Shown here in pieces: positions 30,901 to 42,736 of a stretch of 64,000 nucleotides of DNA. Both the position numbers and the translations under genes were made by a program. The notes below the pieces were generated by a model. The model was not told the origin of the DNA and did not search any database. It was given only the letters and a program-made list of their open reading frames with translations. Origin of the DNA: Caenorhabditis elegans (lineage: Eukaryota > Nematoda > Chromadorea > Rhabditida > Rhabditidae); NCBI RefSeq assembly GCF_000002985.6, contig NC_003281.10:5146001-5210000 (forward strand), written 5' to 3'. The stretch's first letter is position 1. Each line of letters opens with the position of its first letter.

Positions 30901-33900
30901 TCGAGAATGTGTTTATGGTAGAAATTCACTTTTGCGATTCAAGAGAGTTCTCAAACCAGGACTAAATGGAAAAATGGCAGCATCAATGGATGGATTGAGT
31001 TTTGTGACGAAAAAAGGAAAGAAATTCATCAATCGGTGGAAGAAGGCGAACGTCATCATTTTATCGGAAGATTCTTCTGAAATAGACGAAAAGACGAAAG
31101 CAGCTGATAGTAATGTGTCCGAAATTGCAGAAAAATTGGAGGAAACCCTCAAGATTTCTTCTCAAAAGAATATTGACGTTGCAGTAACATCCATGCCTGT
31201 TTCCACGGTAATTTCAGATTTTGAAATTTTAATTAATCACTGACAAGTAACTTTTGATTTTTTTAAACTAATTTTTACTCAATTTTTAGGAAATCAAGCC
31301 GGAACCCATCACGAAATTATCAAATGAAGCACCAGTGAAGATAAAAAATGTTGCTCAACCTCAATGTGATCTCATAGAAGCACCACAAGAATCTCTAATG
31401 AATGAATCTATGATGGAATCCAGTTTCGATGAAACTGAATCTCCAATGAAAACTCCAATTGTTCAGAAACCTGTGAAACAAAATGCGACATTTGGGAAAT
31501 CTACGATATCCACAGTAATCCCCGATAAGCAATTCTGCAGTGAAGAGTTTTTCATTAAATTGAATTCGAATTTGAAGGATATTGTATCCAAATCGAAAAG
31601 TCTAAAACCATCAGATTTTCATTATGAATTCTCAACTGATCTTTTCTGTGGAGACTTTGAAATGGAAATGAAATGTACACATTGTGATGGTAGTCATTGT
31701 GTTGAAAACTGCCCGATGATGGAAATTCCACCGATTAAAAAATATCAAGCAAGAACTCCCGAAGATTTGAAAGATATTGATGATATGATTGATAAATATT
31801 ATCATGAGAATATTCTTGATGAACGACGGCTCAAAATGTTGGATCACAAGATTGATGAACTTCAATCATTTTTAAGGAAAAACTATCGTGAAGATGTCAC
31901 TCTTACAACATTTGGAAGTGTTATGACAGGATTAAGTGTCAATTGTTCAGATATTGATATTTGTTTGAGATTCGGAGATGGAGATGTTCCGCCAAAGGAT
32001 TTGACAGCAAAAGAAGTTATTCAGAAAACTGAATCCGTTCTCAGAAAATGTCATTTGGTAAAGAGAGTTCAAGCAATTGTCACTGCAAAAGTGCCAATTG
32101 TCAAGTTTCAAGTGAAACTTTCCAATGGAGCAATTATTGATGTCGAGTAAGTTTAGAAGATTTAATTTTTCAAAATGAACAGAATTTTTAAAATATAAAA
32201 TCTCGAAAAAATTTTGACTCGTAGTTATAGTGTTTAGTTGAAAAAGAATCATAGTCAATAACTGTAAAATCCCAAAAAAAAAACAATGTACACTACTCCA
32301 AGGGCACGTGGTGTCAGGCTGTCCCATTTTGGTTTGATCTACGTAGATCTACAAAAAATGCGGGAGAAGAGACGCAGAGTTCTCAACTGGTTTCGCATGG
32401 TTAAGAACCTGCTGACGTCACATTTTTTTGGGGAAAAAATTGCCGCATTTTTTGTAGGTCAAACCGTAATGGGACAGCCTGACACCACGTGCAAGGGGAG
32501 TACACGAGCTGCGTAAATCGACACGAGACCATCTCAGAGGTTTACGATTTTCACATATATAAGAGTTTAGAAAAAAATTGATTTTTTAACTACTAGGAAT
32601 ATAGAAAATAAGTGGATGAAAGATAATTGTCATTATCTGAAATTATTCTAAATTTCAGTATCTCCTACTACAATATATTGGCAATCTACAACACAGCTCT
32701 TCTGAAAGAATATTCATTGTGGACGCCTGACAAACGTTTTGCTAAATTGGCTCTCTTTGTGAAGACTGTAGCTAGTTTTTCTTATTCTTTTGAAAATTTC
32801 ATCCTCTAATTTCCAGTGGGCCAAAAATTGTGAAATCGGAGATGCATCACGTGGATCATTGAGCTCATATTGTCACGTCATCATGCTCATTTCTTATCTT
32901 CAAAACTGTGATCCACCGGTTCTTCCACGCCTTCAAGAAGATTTTCGAAGTGATAATCGGGAAAGACGACTCGTTGACAACTGGGATACGTCATTTGCTC
33001 AAGTTGAGACCAGTTTGCTACAACGTTGGCCTAAAAACAAAGAATCGTGTGCTCAGCTGCTCATTGGATACTTTGACTATTATTCGCGTTTTGATTTCCG
33101 GAATTTTGTTGTTCAATGTCGACGGGAAATGATATTGTCGAAAATGGAAAAAGAGTGGCCGAGACCTCTTTGTGTAGAGGATCCATTCGATTTGAGCCAT
33201 AATCTGAGCAGCGGTGTTAACAAGAAAAGTATGTTGCCAATTGATTTATATCAGATGTTCAGATGTTCAGAATCAGATGATGTATATTAGTTTAAAAAAA
33301 TGTTCAATCTTCCTGTTTGAATTTCCTCCAAAATGAGAACTGCACGACAAATCAGCGCCTTCGAACTCCACCCATTCCGTCTGATTGGTTCAAAAGTGGG
33401 CGGAGCGAGTCGCTAATTAATCGTAGTTCTCATTTTTAAGGAAGTTCAAAAGTAATCTTATAAAATTATTAAGTCTTGTTTTTAAAGTTAGATTTTTATT
33501 CCTGACTTTTAGACATTTTTGAGCATTTCAAAATGAAACTGATATTTTTGTTTTTTCAGTGTTCGTATTCATTATGAAAGTGTTCATCAACTCACGAGCA
33601 GTCTTCATGTCTGAGAAACCACCGATGAATCGAGATCACACTTTCCTATCATCATATCAACACCAGTTACTTCGAAAATGCAATCAAGGATCCGCTCCAA
33701 CTGATCGTCAATGTCATCAATGTCATAGGATAGGACATTTTGTAGAATCGTGTCCGCAAAGAGCCCTGGCGTATGTTAAAGCAGAAGTAGAATTTTATTA
33801 ATGAACAATTTTCAGAAAAGAAGCCCGGAAGCGATTTGGATCAAACTCGACAAACTCATCATACCGATCAAATGATAGTGGAAGAGGATTCAAAAATGGA

Positions 33901-34053
33901 GAGGAAGGTGGCGATCGTCTGACTTATCACAAAAGGGTATTAATTAATATTTTTTTAAGTTTAACACTCTTGTTGGCTTTTATTCAGCAAGTTTCTACGT
34001 TCATAACATAAAAATATTTTCAGACATACTATCATCGCTCGTACAACAAATAA
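27992..34053 (+). CDS. pup-1: PUP-1/CID-1/CDE-1 terminal uridylyltransferase
   Basis: Twelve exons (27992-28073, 28371-28828, 28949-29111, 29162-29469, 29632-30624, 30674-31207, 31290-32146, 32659-32767, 32817-33228, 33560-33770, 33816-33936, 34024-34053) give 1425 aa. In order: a disordered RG/Ser-rich front; a C2H2 finger (Cys274, Cys277, His290, His296); a first nucleotidyltransferase module at about 360-640 in which the D-x-D motif is D-x-N (Asp384, Asn386), so it is probably inactive; a zinc knuckle CTHCDGSHCVENC (about 975-987); the active module with GS at 1055-1056, Asp1067 and Asp1069, and Asp1132 assembled across the exon 7/8 joint; and a second knuckle CHQCHRIGHFVESC (1357-1370). 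The layout matches vertebrate TUT4/TUT7. The worm enzyme uridylates CSR-1-bound 22G siRNAs and mRNAs in the germline. Also named cid-1 and cde-1. Last gene of a probable operon. Confidence 0.97.
32305..32491. mobile_element. 187-bp TIR element in pup-1 intron 7
   Basis: The left end CACGTGGTGTCAGGCTGTCC continues into ATTTTGGTTTGA. The right end is the near-complement TCAAACCGTAATGGGACAGC to GACACCACGTG. Both sides also contain an AAAAAATGCGG / CCGCATTTTTT pair. Flanks share CAAGGG (left CCAAGGG, right CAAGGGG), a possible 6-bp target duplication. It is non-autonomous. Confidence 0.75.
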
Positions 34054-37000
34054 ATTCTCTCCACCCATTCACTTCACACAACAAACTGGATTTTCACCCC
34101 CACGAAAACTATTCTGAATGTGTATACATACGTATATATCCAGAAGAATATTCTAGTTCTATTTCCCCATTCCCCCACTATAATCATCTTTATAATTTTT
34201 TTCTTGCTTTCATCGTTCCCCTAGTTAATCATTTATCATGTGCCTTCCAGCGTTCTTCCCTACTCCCAAAATGTTTTAGGATCCGTGTTTTTTTTTGTTT
34301 TTCTTTTTTCAAATTCTCTGAATTATAATTTAAAAAGAATCTTCCTAAATCTAGGAATCACATTTGAGTTGTTGTACTTTTTCTGTTCGTTTTCTGTTGT
34401 GTTATTTGTGATCCAAACAATTCTGCACCATTAACGGGTCCATTTTGGACACTATCACCAACAGTCTTCCCACCCAATTTTTTTTTCATAATGAAACTTT
34501 CCCCATGATTTTTTTGTCTCAAAAGTCCCTAAAAATCCAGTTGCCAACGTCTCTCCACATCCCACTCTTTCTTTTTTTTTTCACTTTCGCATAGTAAAGC
34601 AACAAGACATTAGGAAACCGTGAGAGGGTCTAGAAAGTGTACGAAACAATCGGGAGCCCGGGCACCCGGGGATGAATGTGTTTACTCGGCAAAATTGTGT
34701 GAGAGAAGCAACCGATCAGTTTTCTTCTGATGTCTACGTCTCGAATGCTCTCGATTTTTCGCCCATTCAGTCTCTAATCACTTTTCTTGGATCATGTTCG
34801 TGCTGTACAAGTTGGCATGTTTCGTTATCAACTGTTTGATTCCCTGATTACAAAAAAATTCACCATTGGCTGCCAAGGACAACTAAATTCTGTTTTTATC
34901 TGGGAAAAACTTCACTAAATTCTAATTCAACACTGTTCAGAAAATTGTTAATTCGTAAAAATTTACCACCATTTTACGATTTTTTAAATTGAATAATACG
35001 TTTATGAACGTGTATATCTTAAACTCTACAGATAAGCCTGAATTTACTATAAATATTAAAACTTTTATAAAACTTCTAGCAGCCAGTTTCAAGTTTTTGC
35101 GAACAGACGATGAATTAATTTTTTAATGCATTTGAGGAAAAGTATCTCATTATTTTTTATGCAATATTTCAAAATGTTGGCCAATAATTTGAAAATTAAA
35201 TTAAATTATCGTTTCCAGCTTTGATCAAGCGAGTTTAAGCTCAATTAAATGTTAATTTCGAGGAAGTTATTATCTTTTTTGAATTTAGCGGCGGAGAAAT
35301 TCGCGATGGAGCGCATTTCCACCTTCTACTTTTTAATGAATTTTTTACCGGTTTTTTCTATTTTGATCATCGCGCGAATGTTTTTCTCGTTTTTGTATTG
35401 AAAATTGTTTGACTTCTCAAACGAAATAATACTTTTCGTTGTAATTTCCGTTGAATTCGAAAGAAACTGCTGAACACTGCAATGGGTTACGTCATTTCCC
35501 GCAATGAGGTGCGTTTCCTCTCAGTGCGCAAACTGCAAGAGAGACCAGACAACAAATAGATCAAAACGTGCCGTCCGGACTTGTAGACGATCTTGACCAA
35601 AATGCGCCAAATTCTTTTTTCTGTCAAAGTAAACCAATACACATGTGTTTTTCTTCTCCTGTGTCTCCTGCTCGTTCGTTGCGTTTTGATCTGTTCGTTT
35701 TTTACAGTTTTCTCTTATTTTTCAACTTCGTTTTGTTCATTTCCACAACTCATTTTCTTCTCTTCTTCTTTTGGATCGGACTGTTCATGTTCGTTTTCTG
35801 GTTTTCTCTCGTTTCCTCGACCACCTCTCAGCGCAGAATGGTCTCTCATTGGGCCTGTCGACAGTCTCTTTTTCTCTACGCCCTCTTGATCTGACACACT
35901 CTCTTGCCGGTCTTCTCATATTTTCCGCCCGAATTTCCCTCATTTTCACATCCTAAAAATGCCGAGTTTCGATTGAATTTGATTCAGATAGATCTCTTTT
36001 CAAGCAAAAAAATTCATCGACGTTTTGACATTGCTTTTTTCGTTAACAAAAACCAAAACTTTTCTGATTTTATCGCCGCCGATCAGCCGTTTTCTTTCAA
36101 GGCGGCAGGTGCATTTCTGGTTTGATTAAAAATATGAGGAAATCAATGTTATTCATGTTTTCTCATATTCTTCTCTCTTGAAATCACTAAAAACATTAAA
36201 TGACCCTCTATTATTGACTTTTCAAACCCTTTCTGCTCTGAAAGAGACTGTTTGCTCTTCGAATCGATTTTATTTTCGTGATTTTCATCGCAGCCCTATT
36301 TTTTAGTCATGAATTTTTGAATTTTGGCCTAAAATTTTGTGAAAAAGTTTAGTCTCGGAATATTTCCCATCTTTTGAGAGAACGGTATTAGATTTTGAGT
36401 GCAAAGAGTTTTTCTGTTTTTTATAACACTGACACTAGCGAAAACGATGCTCTTTAATCCTTGATCGCTACTTTGCGGCACTCAAATATTTTATCAATCA
36501 AGTCGATATTTTCCACTAAATTAAAAAGTTCACTCTAGATGGACTCGCCAAAAAATTTAATGGACACGCAAAATATTAGTATCCAAGGGCTCATTCTCAG
36601 CTTTTGATTGGCCGATTCAGATTGACTCAAACCTAAAATTCTTTCCTATTCCCTTTTATAAAGTTGATAAGAATTCAAAAACATTCACACTTCTATGTCG
36701 TTCTCCGTGTTTTTCGTTTTTCTCCATCAGAACACCACTCATAACTATTATTTTTGATGTGTTCCAAACGTTCAGCCTGCAGAGACGTTTTCTCCTATTT
36801 TTGCGCCGAAATTGCATTGTTTTGTGTGCAAAGTAGGTGTCATTTGGTGCGCAGGTGTGTGTAGAACTCGAGAAAGAGGTTAATTGTCAGTGTGTACCAC
36901 GTCATTTTATTCTAGGATAATATATGTAAATCATGAGCTATATTTGGTTTTTTTCTTGAATTGAGCACGTTGGCGTGTTACACTTCTAAAGTTTTGTGGT

Positions 37001-40000
37001 TCGTATACGGTTTCGAATTTCACCTTCTTCCTGTTTTCTCTTTTTATCTGATAAGACACAGCGAGTTGTTTGTTGTTTATTGGTTGGCTGGTTCCGCAGT
37101 CAATACTAACTGTGTGTTCTTTTTCACAATCTCTCTCGTTAGGCGTTCCCCCGATGAAAAGTATTGTTGTTTGATTTATATAGTAGTTTTCAAGTTTTCT
37201 TTTTTTTTAATTTGAATTTATTACAACAGTGAAATTGTTCATCTAGATTAAGAGGCTCTAGATTTTATTGTAAATATGAATTCAAGATTCAAGCAAATCT
37301 TGTTTTTTTAAATGCATTCAAGCGTTAGTTATCCAGAAATAATCTAATACAAAGAGTTTCATTCTGAAAAAGGAAAATACGAGAAATACTACCGTGTCGA
37401 ACTTTAGAATGTTTTATCTAAATAGTCAAGATTTAGAATATTCTTTTTAAAACCGGATTTGAAGATCTTGATGTTCATATCTATCACTACTCTTCATGCC
37501 ACTCGTCATCTATTATTTAGCCCAAGAGAGCATGATGTCGATACGGGATGACAGATGTTCCCGCCGTGGTTGCATTAAGACCAGACATGCACACATGCAC
37601 AGAAGGCGTAAATACTTTATCGCACTCGTTCTCCTTCCCTCTCATTCTCTCATTCTTCCCGCTCTTTTTCTGTTTTTTCTAATGGTAGACGCACCACGTG
37701 TGCAGGCATGCTGTCCCTATTCTCCTTTGTATTCAATTTTCCTATTTTTCAACGTGTTCGTCTTCTGGGAGTTCTCATAAAGCTGCAAAATATTGCAAGT
37801 TTTGAGGAAATTCGTTTCCTTTCGAGTTGAAATGTTTTCAGTTCAGATTTGTAAATCTACTTTCAATGACAGAATTTTCTGTGTTATAATAACAATTTCT
37901 CGTTGTCTATAGAGCTGCGGTTTTCTTTCCCAATTTCGTCAGAATAATATGAGGTTGTCATGGAGTGCTGTTGTACAGCGTCAACTTGCCAAATTCTAGA
38001 ATGTTATATTTATGTTATTGGTTTCGGAAAATAATGCCCTCTGGTTCCACTTAATTTCGAAGAGAATACTGATAATTATTAGTTCTTCCCGTGACGAATT
38101 GGTAATTACGTCTCCGTTTTCTTATAATTCAGACCACACAAGTAGTTTTGGAAGTTTCTCTAAGAAAAGGCTACGTGACGATGATGTTTTCTGAAAATGC
38201 TATGAATAGTATAATCCACATTTTTCATCTGGCAAGATTTATCTTAAAACATAAATATACTCCAGTTTATCATATAACTTTCAAATGGCCTAATCTATAT
38301 TTCACTGGTTTTTGAAATATTCTTCGGTAAACTTTTGGTATTTTGGATTTTGGATTTGGTAAATGGTAAAAGTGTCACATTATATTTGCATTGATGTTTC
38401 GTCACTACATCCTTGATGTTTTTAGGCGTTAGTAAATGGAATGGAATGAAAGATTAAGAAGTAGGTCATTGTTTCTATAATGGATTAATCTAACAAAGAG
38501 CAGAAGGTTTTTCTTTTTTTGCAACGCTTTTTTGACTTCTGAAAAGCAAGAATTAAGAAAATATATACTTTTAATTCCCTATATCCCAGTTTTAGCGAAA
38601 TTATCGATTCTGGAATATTATCCAGTTCGTATGAAGTTTTCTCACAAAAATTGTTATAATAACCAAGCGATCTGTGAGTAATATGAGTTGTTGATATGTT
38701 AGGAATATCCAGATCGAGAAGACTCATGCATAGTGAATCATACACGTCTTTCTCTATTTTTTCTTACTTTTGGTCTTCTTTTCTTCACAGTTGTTGACTT
38801 TGTCGTCATTCCTAAATTGGAATAAAGTCATTTCTTTTTTAGTGTACGAGAACGACAAAGACAAGCATTGGCTCATAGTCAGCAGGAAGCGTTTCACTTT
38901 CACTTTTTTCATTTTATATGGTAGATGGCATCCCGGATAGGTGATTGAAAAGACAGATGCCAGCTCTAGTTTTGGTTTCCGAGCCATCATGTTAGTCAGA
39001 CTGTCCTTTTTCTCTTGGGATCTCTAGGGGATGTCCTCGGAGAGCCCTTTTCTGTTGGAATTATTTTAAAAAGTTGTACTTTACATTTTAGTATAAATGA
39101 CCTAATGTAGGGCAAAGTATCAATTATTTCATTTATTCATAGAGAGGCGTCCTAGAGCGAATCAGTTTTATGCACAGCGGTCTCGTGTAAGATTTCTATA
39201 TATCCATAATTTATTTTTCAATTTTCACTGAAATAATTAGCTAATGTAGTGGTCAGAATTCGTATACGTCAAGAGTAGCTTTCTCATATGGAAATTTGTG
39301 TTTTTTAACCAAAAAACACATTTTGTTCCTAGCTATTGTTGGGTGTGAACTGAGGACGCATGTTCCTGCAGTCCAATGAAGCTCGCCCAGTAAACAAAGT
39401 GAGAATTGGTGTGAATGGACGTGCCGGGGTGCTCTGAGAAGACGTTGTAGAATAATTCATGTGGAATGGGATAGAAGAGTCGAAACGTCTGGCGAATTCA
39501 GTTGAACGTTTATCCCGCAAAACGGGAAAGGTCCAACAAGTATGTACTCCACCGCTACAGCTTTTTTTACTTCAAAAAAATGGAAAAGTACGCTCGGCTA
39601 AACCTCTTAAATTGAGTTCCAATTTTTCAAAACCTTTTTGAGAATGAAAATTATGAAGACCAGTCGAGCAACAACATTTTAATTTAAAACATGAGAAAAT
39701 AAAAGAATCCATTGCTGTGAATGACAAATGAGGTAATTTGCTTATTTCGGTTTCTCATTCTGCTATTCTAGTCATTATTTTCCTAGAAATGAATATATAT
39801 TTTTTAGTTTTTCCTCTCCAAAGGTTTTTCTCTGACTTATTCTTTGAACTTTACTCCTTATCGTGATTTCTCTTTTTTTTTGTTGATATTTCTTCTATTA
39901 ATTTTCAAAATTATTTCAGTATGGAGTGCTAGAAAAGCTCAAACACGCGGTACAACACACACATTCACTGGACACCACTGACCACAAGATCCCTCACATC

Positions 40001-40015
40001 AACTGACACTTACTA
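34054..40015. other. 6-kb gap between pup-1 and pup-2; no supported gene
   Basis: The largest gene-free stretch in the window. The first about 500 bp are pyrimidine-rich and probably pup-1 3' UTR. A GC palindrome-like stretch (GGGAGCCCGGGCACCCGGGG) is at 34651-34670. Pyrimidine-rich open frames at 35.6-35.9 and 37.5-37.8 kb look compositional, not coding. An exon-like minus-strand block lies near 39.33-39.52 kb. Sequence up to 40015 ends in a TTATTTCAG acceptor near 39919, so pup-2 may have 5' UTR exons here. Confidence 0.55.
39329..39540 (-). other. Exon-like GC-rich block of unknown nature
   Basis: About 190 bp with higher GC than its AT-rich surroundings and a 62-codon open minus-strand frame (RSTEFARRFDSSIPFHMNY, then TTSSQSTPARPFTP, ending RPQFTPNNS). 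No ATG in frame, no clear splice partners, no family recognised. It could be an exon of an unseen minus-strand gene, a non-coding RNA or a promoter block for pup-2. Confidence 0.22.
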
Positions 40016-41885
40016 ATGACAGTTATTCAGGTAAATATTAAATTTTCCTAAAACTAAAATAATATCCTACTTTTCAGAAGTCGTCTCCTACAGTGAAAGG
40101 AGTGAAGACAACAACATCAGATTGCACCGAAAGACGTCACTCATCGAGTTCACCTTGCAAAATGAGTCAAAACGGAAGCAGTGGATACTATGAAGGAGAT
40201 GTTTTACTGGATGATGATGCTCTTGTTTCGATGCCAGAAGCAACGCTCATTGAGTGCTTTGGTAATCTGGCTGTCACAAAAAGACCTGCACATCTGAGAC
40301 CTCCGGCAGCTTTCTGTACGTTTTTTCCGTTATACGAAGAAAATTTAATATCTTTTAAAAAAATAATAATCACAAATTGGAATTTTACAGGTCTACCGTT
40401 TGTATCAATGAACAACGATTTGACGAGCGGACATGCCTTGAAACATATCACATTGACGTTAGTTTTCGAGTTAATTTTACTTTTATTTAAAAAAAAAACA
40501 TTTTTAGATCAGTATTCGACGCACTACATCCGTACGTTGCCATGCCGTACATCAACAGAATGGATATATGCTCTGCAATGAACGTATATTGGATCAGAAA
40601 CTGTTTGGAAGCTGAACAATCCGATTTATTTCATCGATTCGCTCTGGAAATGCAAGTACATTTGAGTGCATGTTTTGGATGTCGCGTTGTCCTGGATATC
40701 TATGGATCAACCAGAAACGGATTCGGTACCCGATTCTGTGATGTTGATATGTCACTTTCTTTTTCACCGAGTCCACCTTCATGGGCAACCAATTCGGATC
40801 GAGTGATGAGAGCTGTTGCGAAGGCACTTGTCGATTTTCCGAAAGCAGTTGATGAGAGATATGTCAACGCCAAAGTTCCAATTGTCAGATTCAGAAGCAG
40901 TGACATGGATATGGAAGCAGAGTAAGTTTTTATAAAATCTTGATCTTGTCAGAACTTTAAATTAAAATTCTAATTATTTCAGCATCAGTTACAAGAATGA
41001 TTTGGCTCTTCACAATACTCAGCTTTTGCAACAATACTGCAAATGGGATCCCGAAAGACTACCGACTCTTGGAGTTTGGGTCAAAGCGTGGGCGAAACGA
41101 AGTGGAGTTGGAGATGCATCAAAAGGATCGCTGTCTTCATATGCTTGGATTGTGATGCTTATTCATTATCTTCAGCAAGTCGAACCAATTCCTGTGTTGC
41201 CATGTCTTCAGGAAATGAACCATCAGAAAAGTGAAAATGTCTACGTCCAAGGTTACAACACGTATTATTGGAAATTCGTAGACACTGCTCGTACACGACG
41301 TTGTCGTGCTTCTGTCGTTGATTTGTTCGTTGGATTCTTGGATTACTATGCCACATACTTTGACTACTCCACAAATGTTATCCAGATGGTGTCCAAGAAA
41401 TTGGAATTCAAACCGGATCGCTGGTGCAAGTATCCAATGTGTATTGCTGATCCGTTCGAGACGGATCATAATTTGGCACAAGGTGTTGATATGCCAAGTG
41501 AGCTATTAGAAACCTTGTTTATTCCATTAATTTCCTTATTTTCAGTGTTTGAATACATTAGATCGTGTATGGAACACTCGAAGAAAGTATTCACGGATCG
41601 CCGCATGCGCTCGGAGTTTCTTTCGGGATACGGGTTCGACGTTGACGAATTTGATGCAAGGCATCGAGGCGAAATGAACATGGAAATGGCGTCACAATTT
41701 GGGGTAAGAATAGTCATTCTTTAATTTTTTTAAAAGAAAATTTTGATTTGTTAAAACATTTTTAGGAATTCCTTCTTCACAAGTGCATAATGGTGAAACA
41801 AGCCCCGAATCGTCAATTCCGTGATCGCAGTATGAGTCAATCGACGAGCATAAGCAACACATCGAGTATTTCCTCGTCGGGATAG
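40016..41885 (+). CDS. pup-2: PUP-2 poly(U) polymerase (short paralogue of PUP-1)
   Basis: Seven exons (40016-40030, 40078-40315, 40391-40457, 40508-40921, 40983-41497, 41546-41703, 41766-41885) give 508 aa from the first ATG; a second ATG (MSQNGSSGYYE, residue 34) could also serve. Only the catalytic core is present: LDIYGSTRNGF with Gly173-Ser174, Asp185-x-Asp187 (CDVDMSLSF) and Asp245 in EADISYKN, then the PAP-associated domain (LGVWVKAWAKRSGVGDASKG to CIADPFETDHNLAQGVD). Unlike PUP-1 it has no zinc fingers and no second nucleotidyltransferase module. PUP-2 adds U tails to RNA, including pre-let-7 with LIN-28, and acts with PUP-1 in germline maintenance. The 48-bp intron 41498-41545 is in frame and stop-free. 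The tail is Ser/Thr-rich (SQSTSISNTSSISSSG). Confidence 0.95.
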
Positions 41886-42736
41886 TTTTTCATACGTGTT
41901 TCTTCTCATCATCATCATTTTTTTATCGAAGAACGGTATCCAGGAGCTTTTTTTATAATTTGTCAAAACTCCCGGGTATTCATTCTTTCTCTTTTCTAAC
42001 CTAACCTTTACAAACCGATCACAAAATTTATTAATTACCCCTTTATTAACCTTTTTTATCACAAGTCCTAGTGATTCCTAGTGCATCCATTGCCCATTTT
42101 AATTGTATATGTACATAATTGAACCCCATCCCCACCCGACATCACAACCTCATCAATTTTTCTCAAAACTTTTCAAAAATCGCGCCTTTTCTTCCCATTT
42201 TTGTGGGTCTTGATATTCACACACACAGCCGGCTCTGTATTCAAAAAATCTCAAAAAATCATGCGCAAAGTCACTTTTCTCTCCATGTGTCCCCTCATTT
42301 GAACAAAAAAAATGTATAAAATCACAAGAGCTGGTTCTCGGAAATTGTTTTCACCCGTTTATGTATTTTCATCTCCCTTCTCATATTTCCCTGTGTGAAT
42401 GTAAATTGACTCACTAAATTAATTTCTTTATTCCACCTGATTTCGAGACTAATAAGTCTGAGCTTAATTACCCTCCCTGCATCCAAATTCCCCAAATAAT
42501 ATTAACGATCAAGTTTTATCAACTGTTGATTTTTCTTTCTACGGCTCTCTTAAAATATTCAAGTCCCTCCTCACTAATTCCCTCCCCCCCCCCCTTTTTT
42601 TCTTTTATTACATACGAATTTTTCTTGTAATAAAAATTGAGCCTAGACGTGAACTTTGCATAAATCGCCAACAAAAAACCACGTGATTCTTTTCAAAACA
42701 CGTTGTTCAATAATAAAAACAAATCATTTTGCGAGA
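41886..42736. other. Spacer pup-2 to SDS22-like gene
   Basis: 851 bp, mostly pyrimidine-rich pup-2 3' UTR-like sequence. It contains an 11-C run (42584-42594) followed by T-rich sequence. No coding signal. Confidence 0.5.

Noticed and set aside
35568-35956. Overlapping 98-108 codon plus-strand ORFs rich in Phe, Ser and Leu
   Set aside because: Pyrimidine-rich DNA gives Phe/Ser/Leu in every frame; several frames are open at once, so it is composition and not a membrane protein.
39399-39440. Resemblance of VRIGVNGRAG to the GAPDH NAD-binding start
   Set aside because: Only about ten codons, then a stop. No further GAPDH-like sequence nearby.
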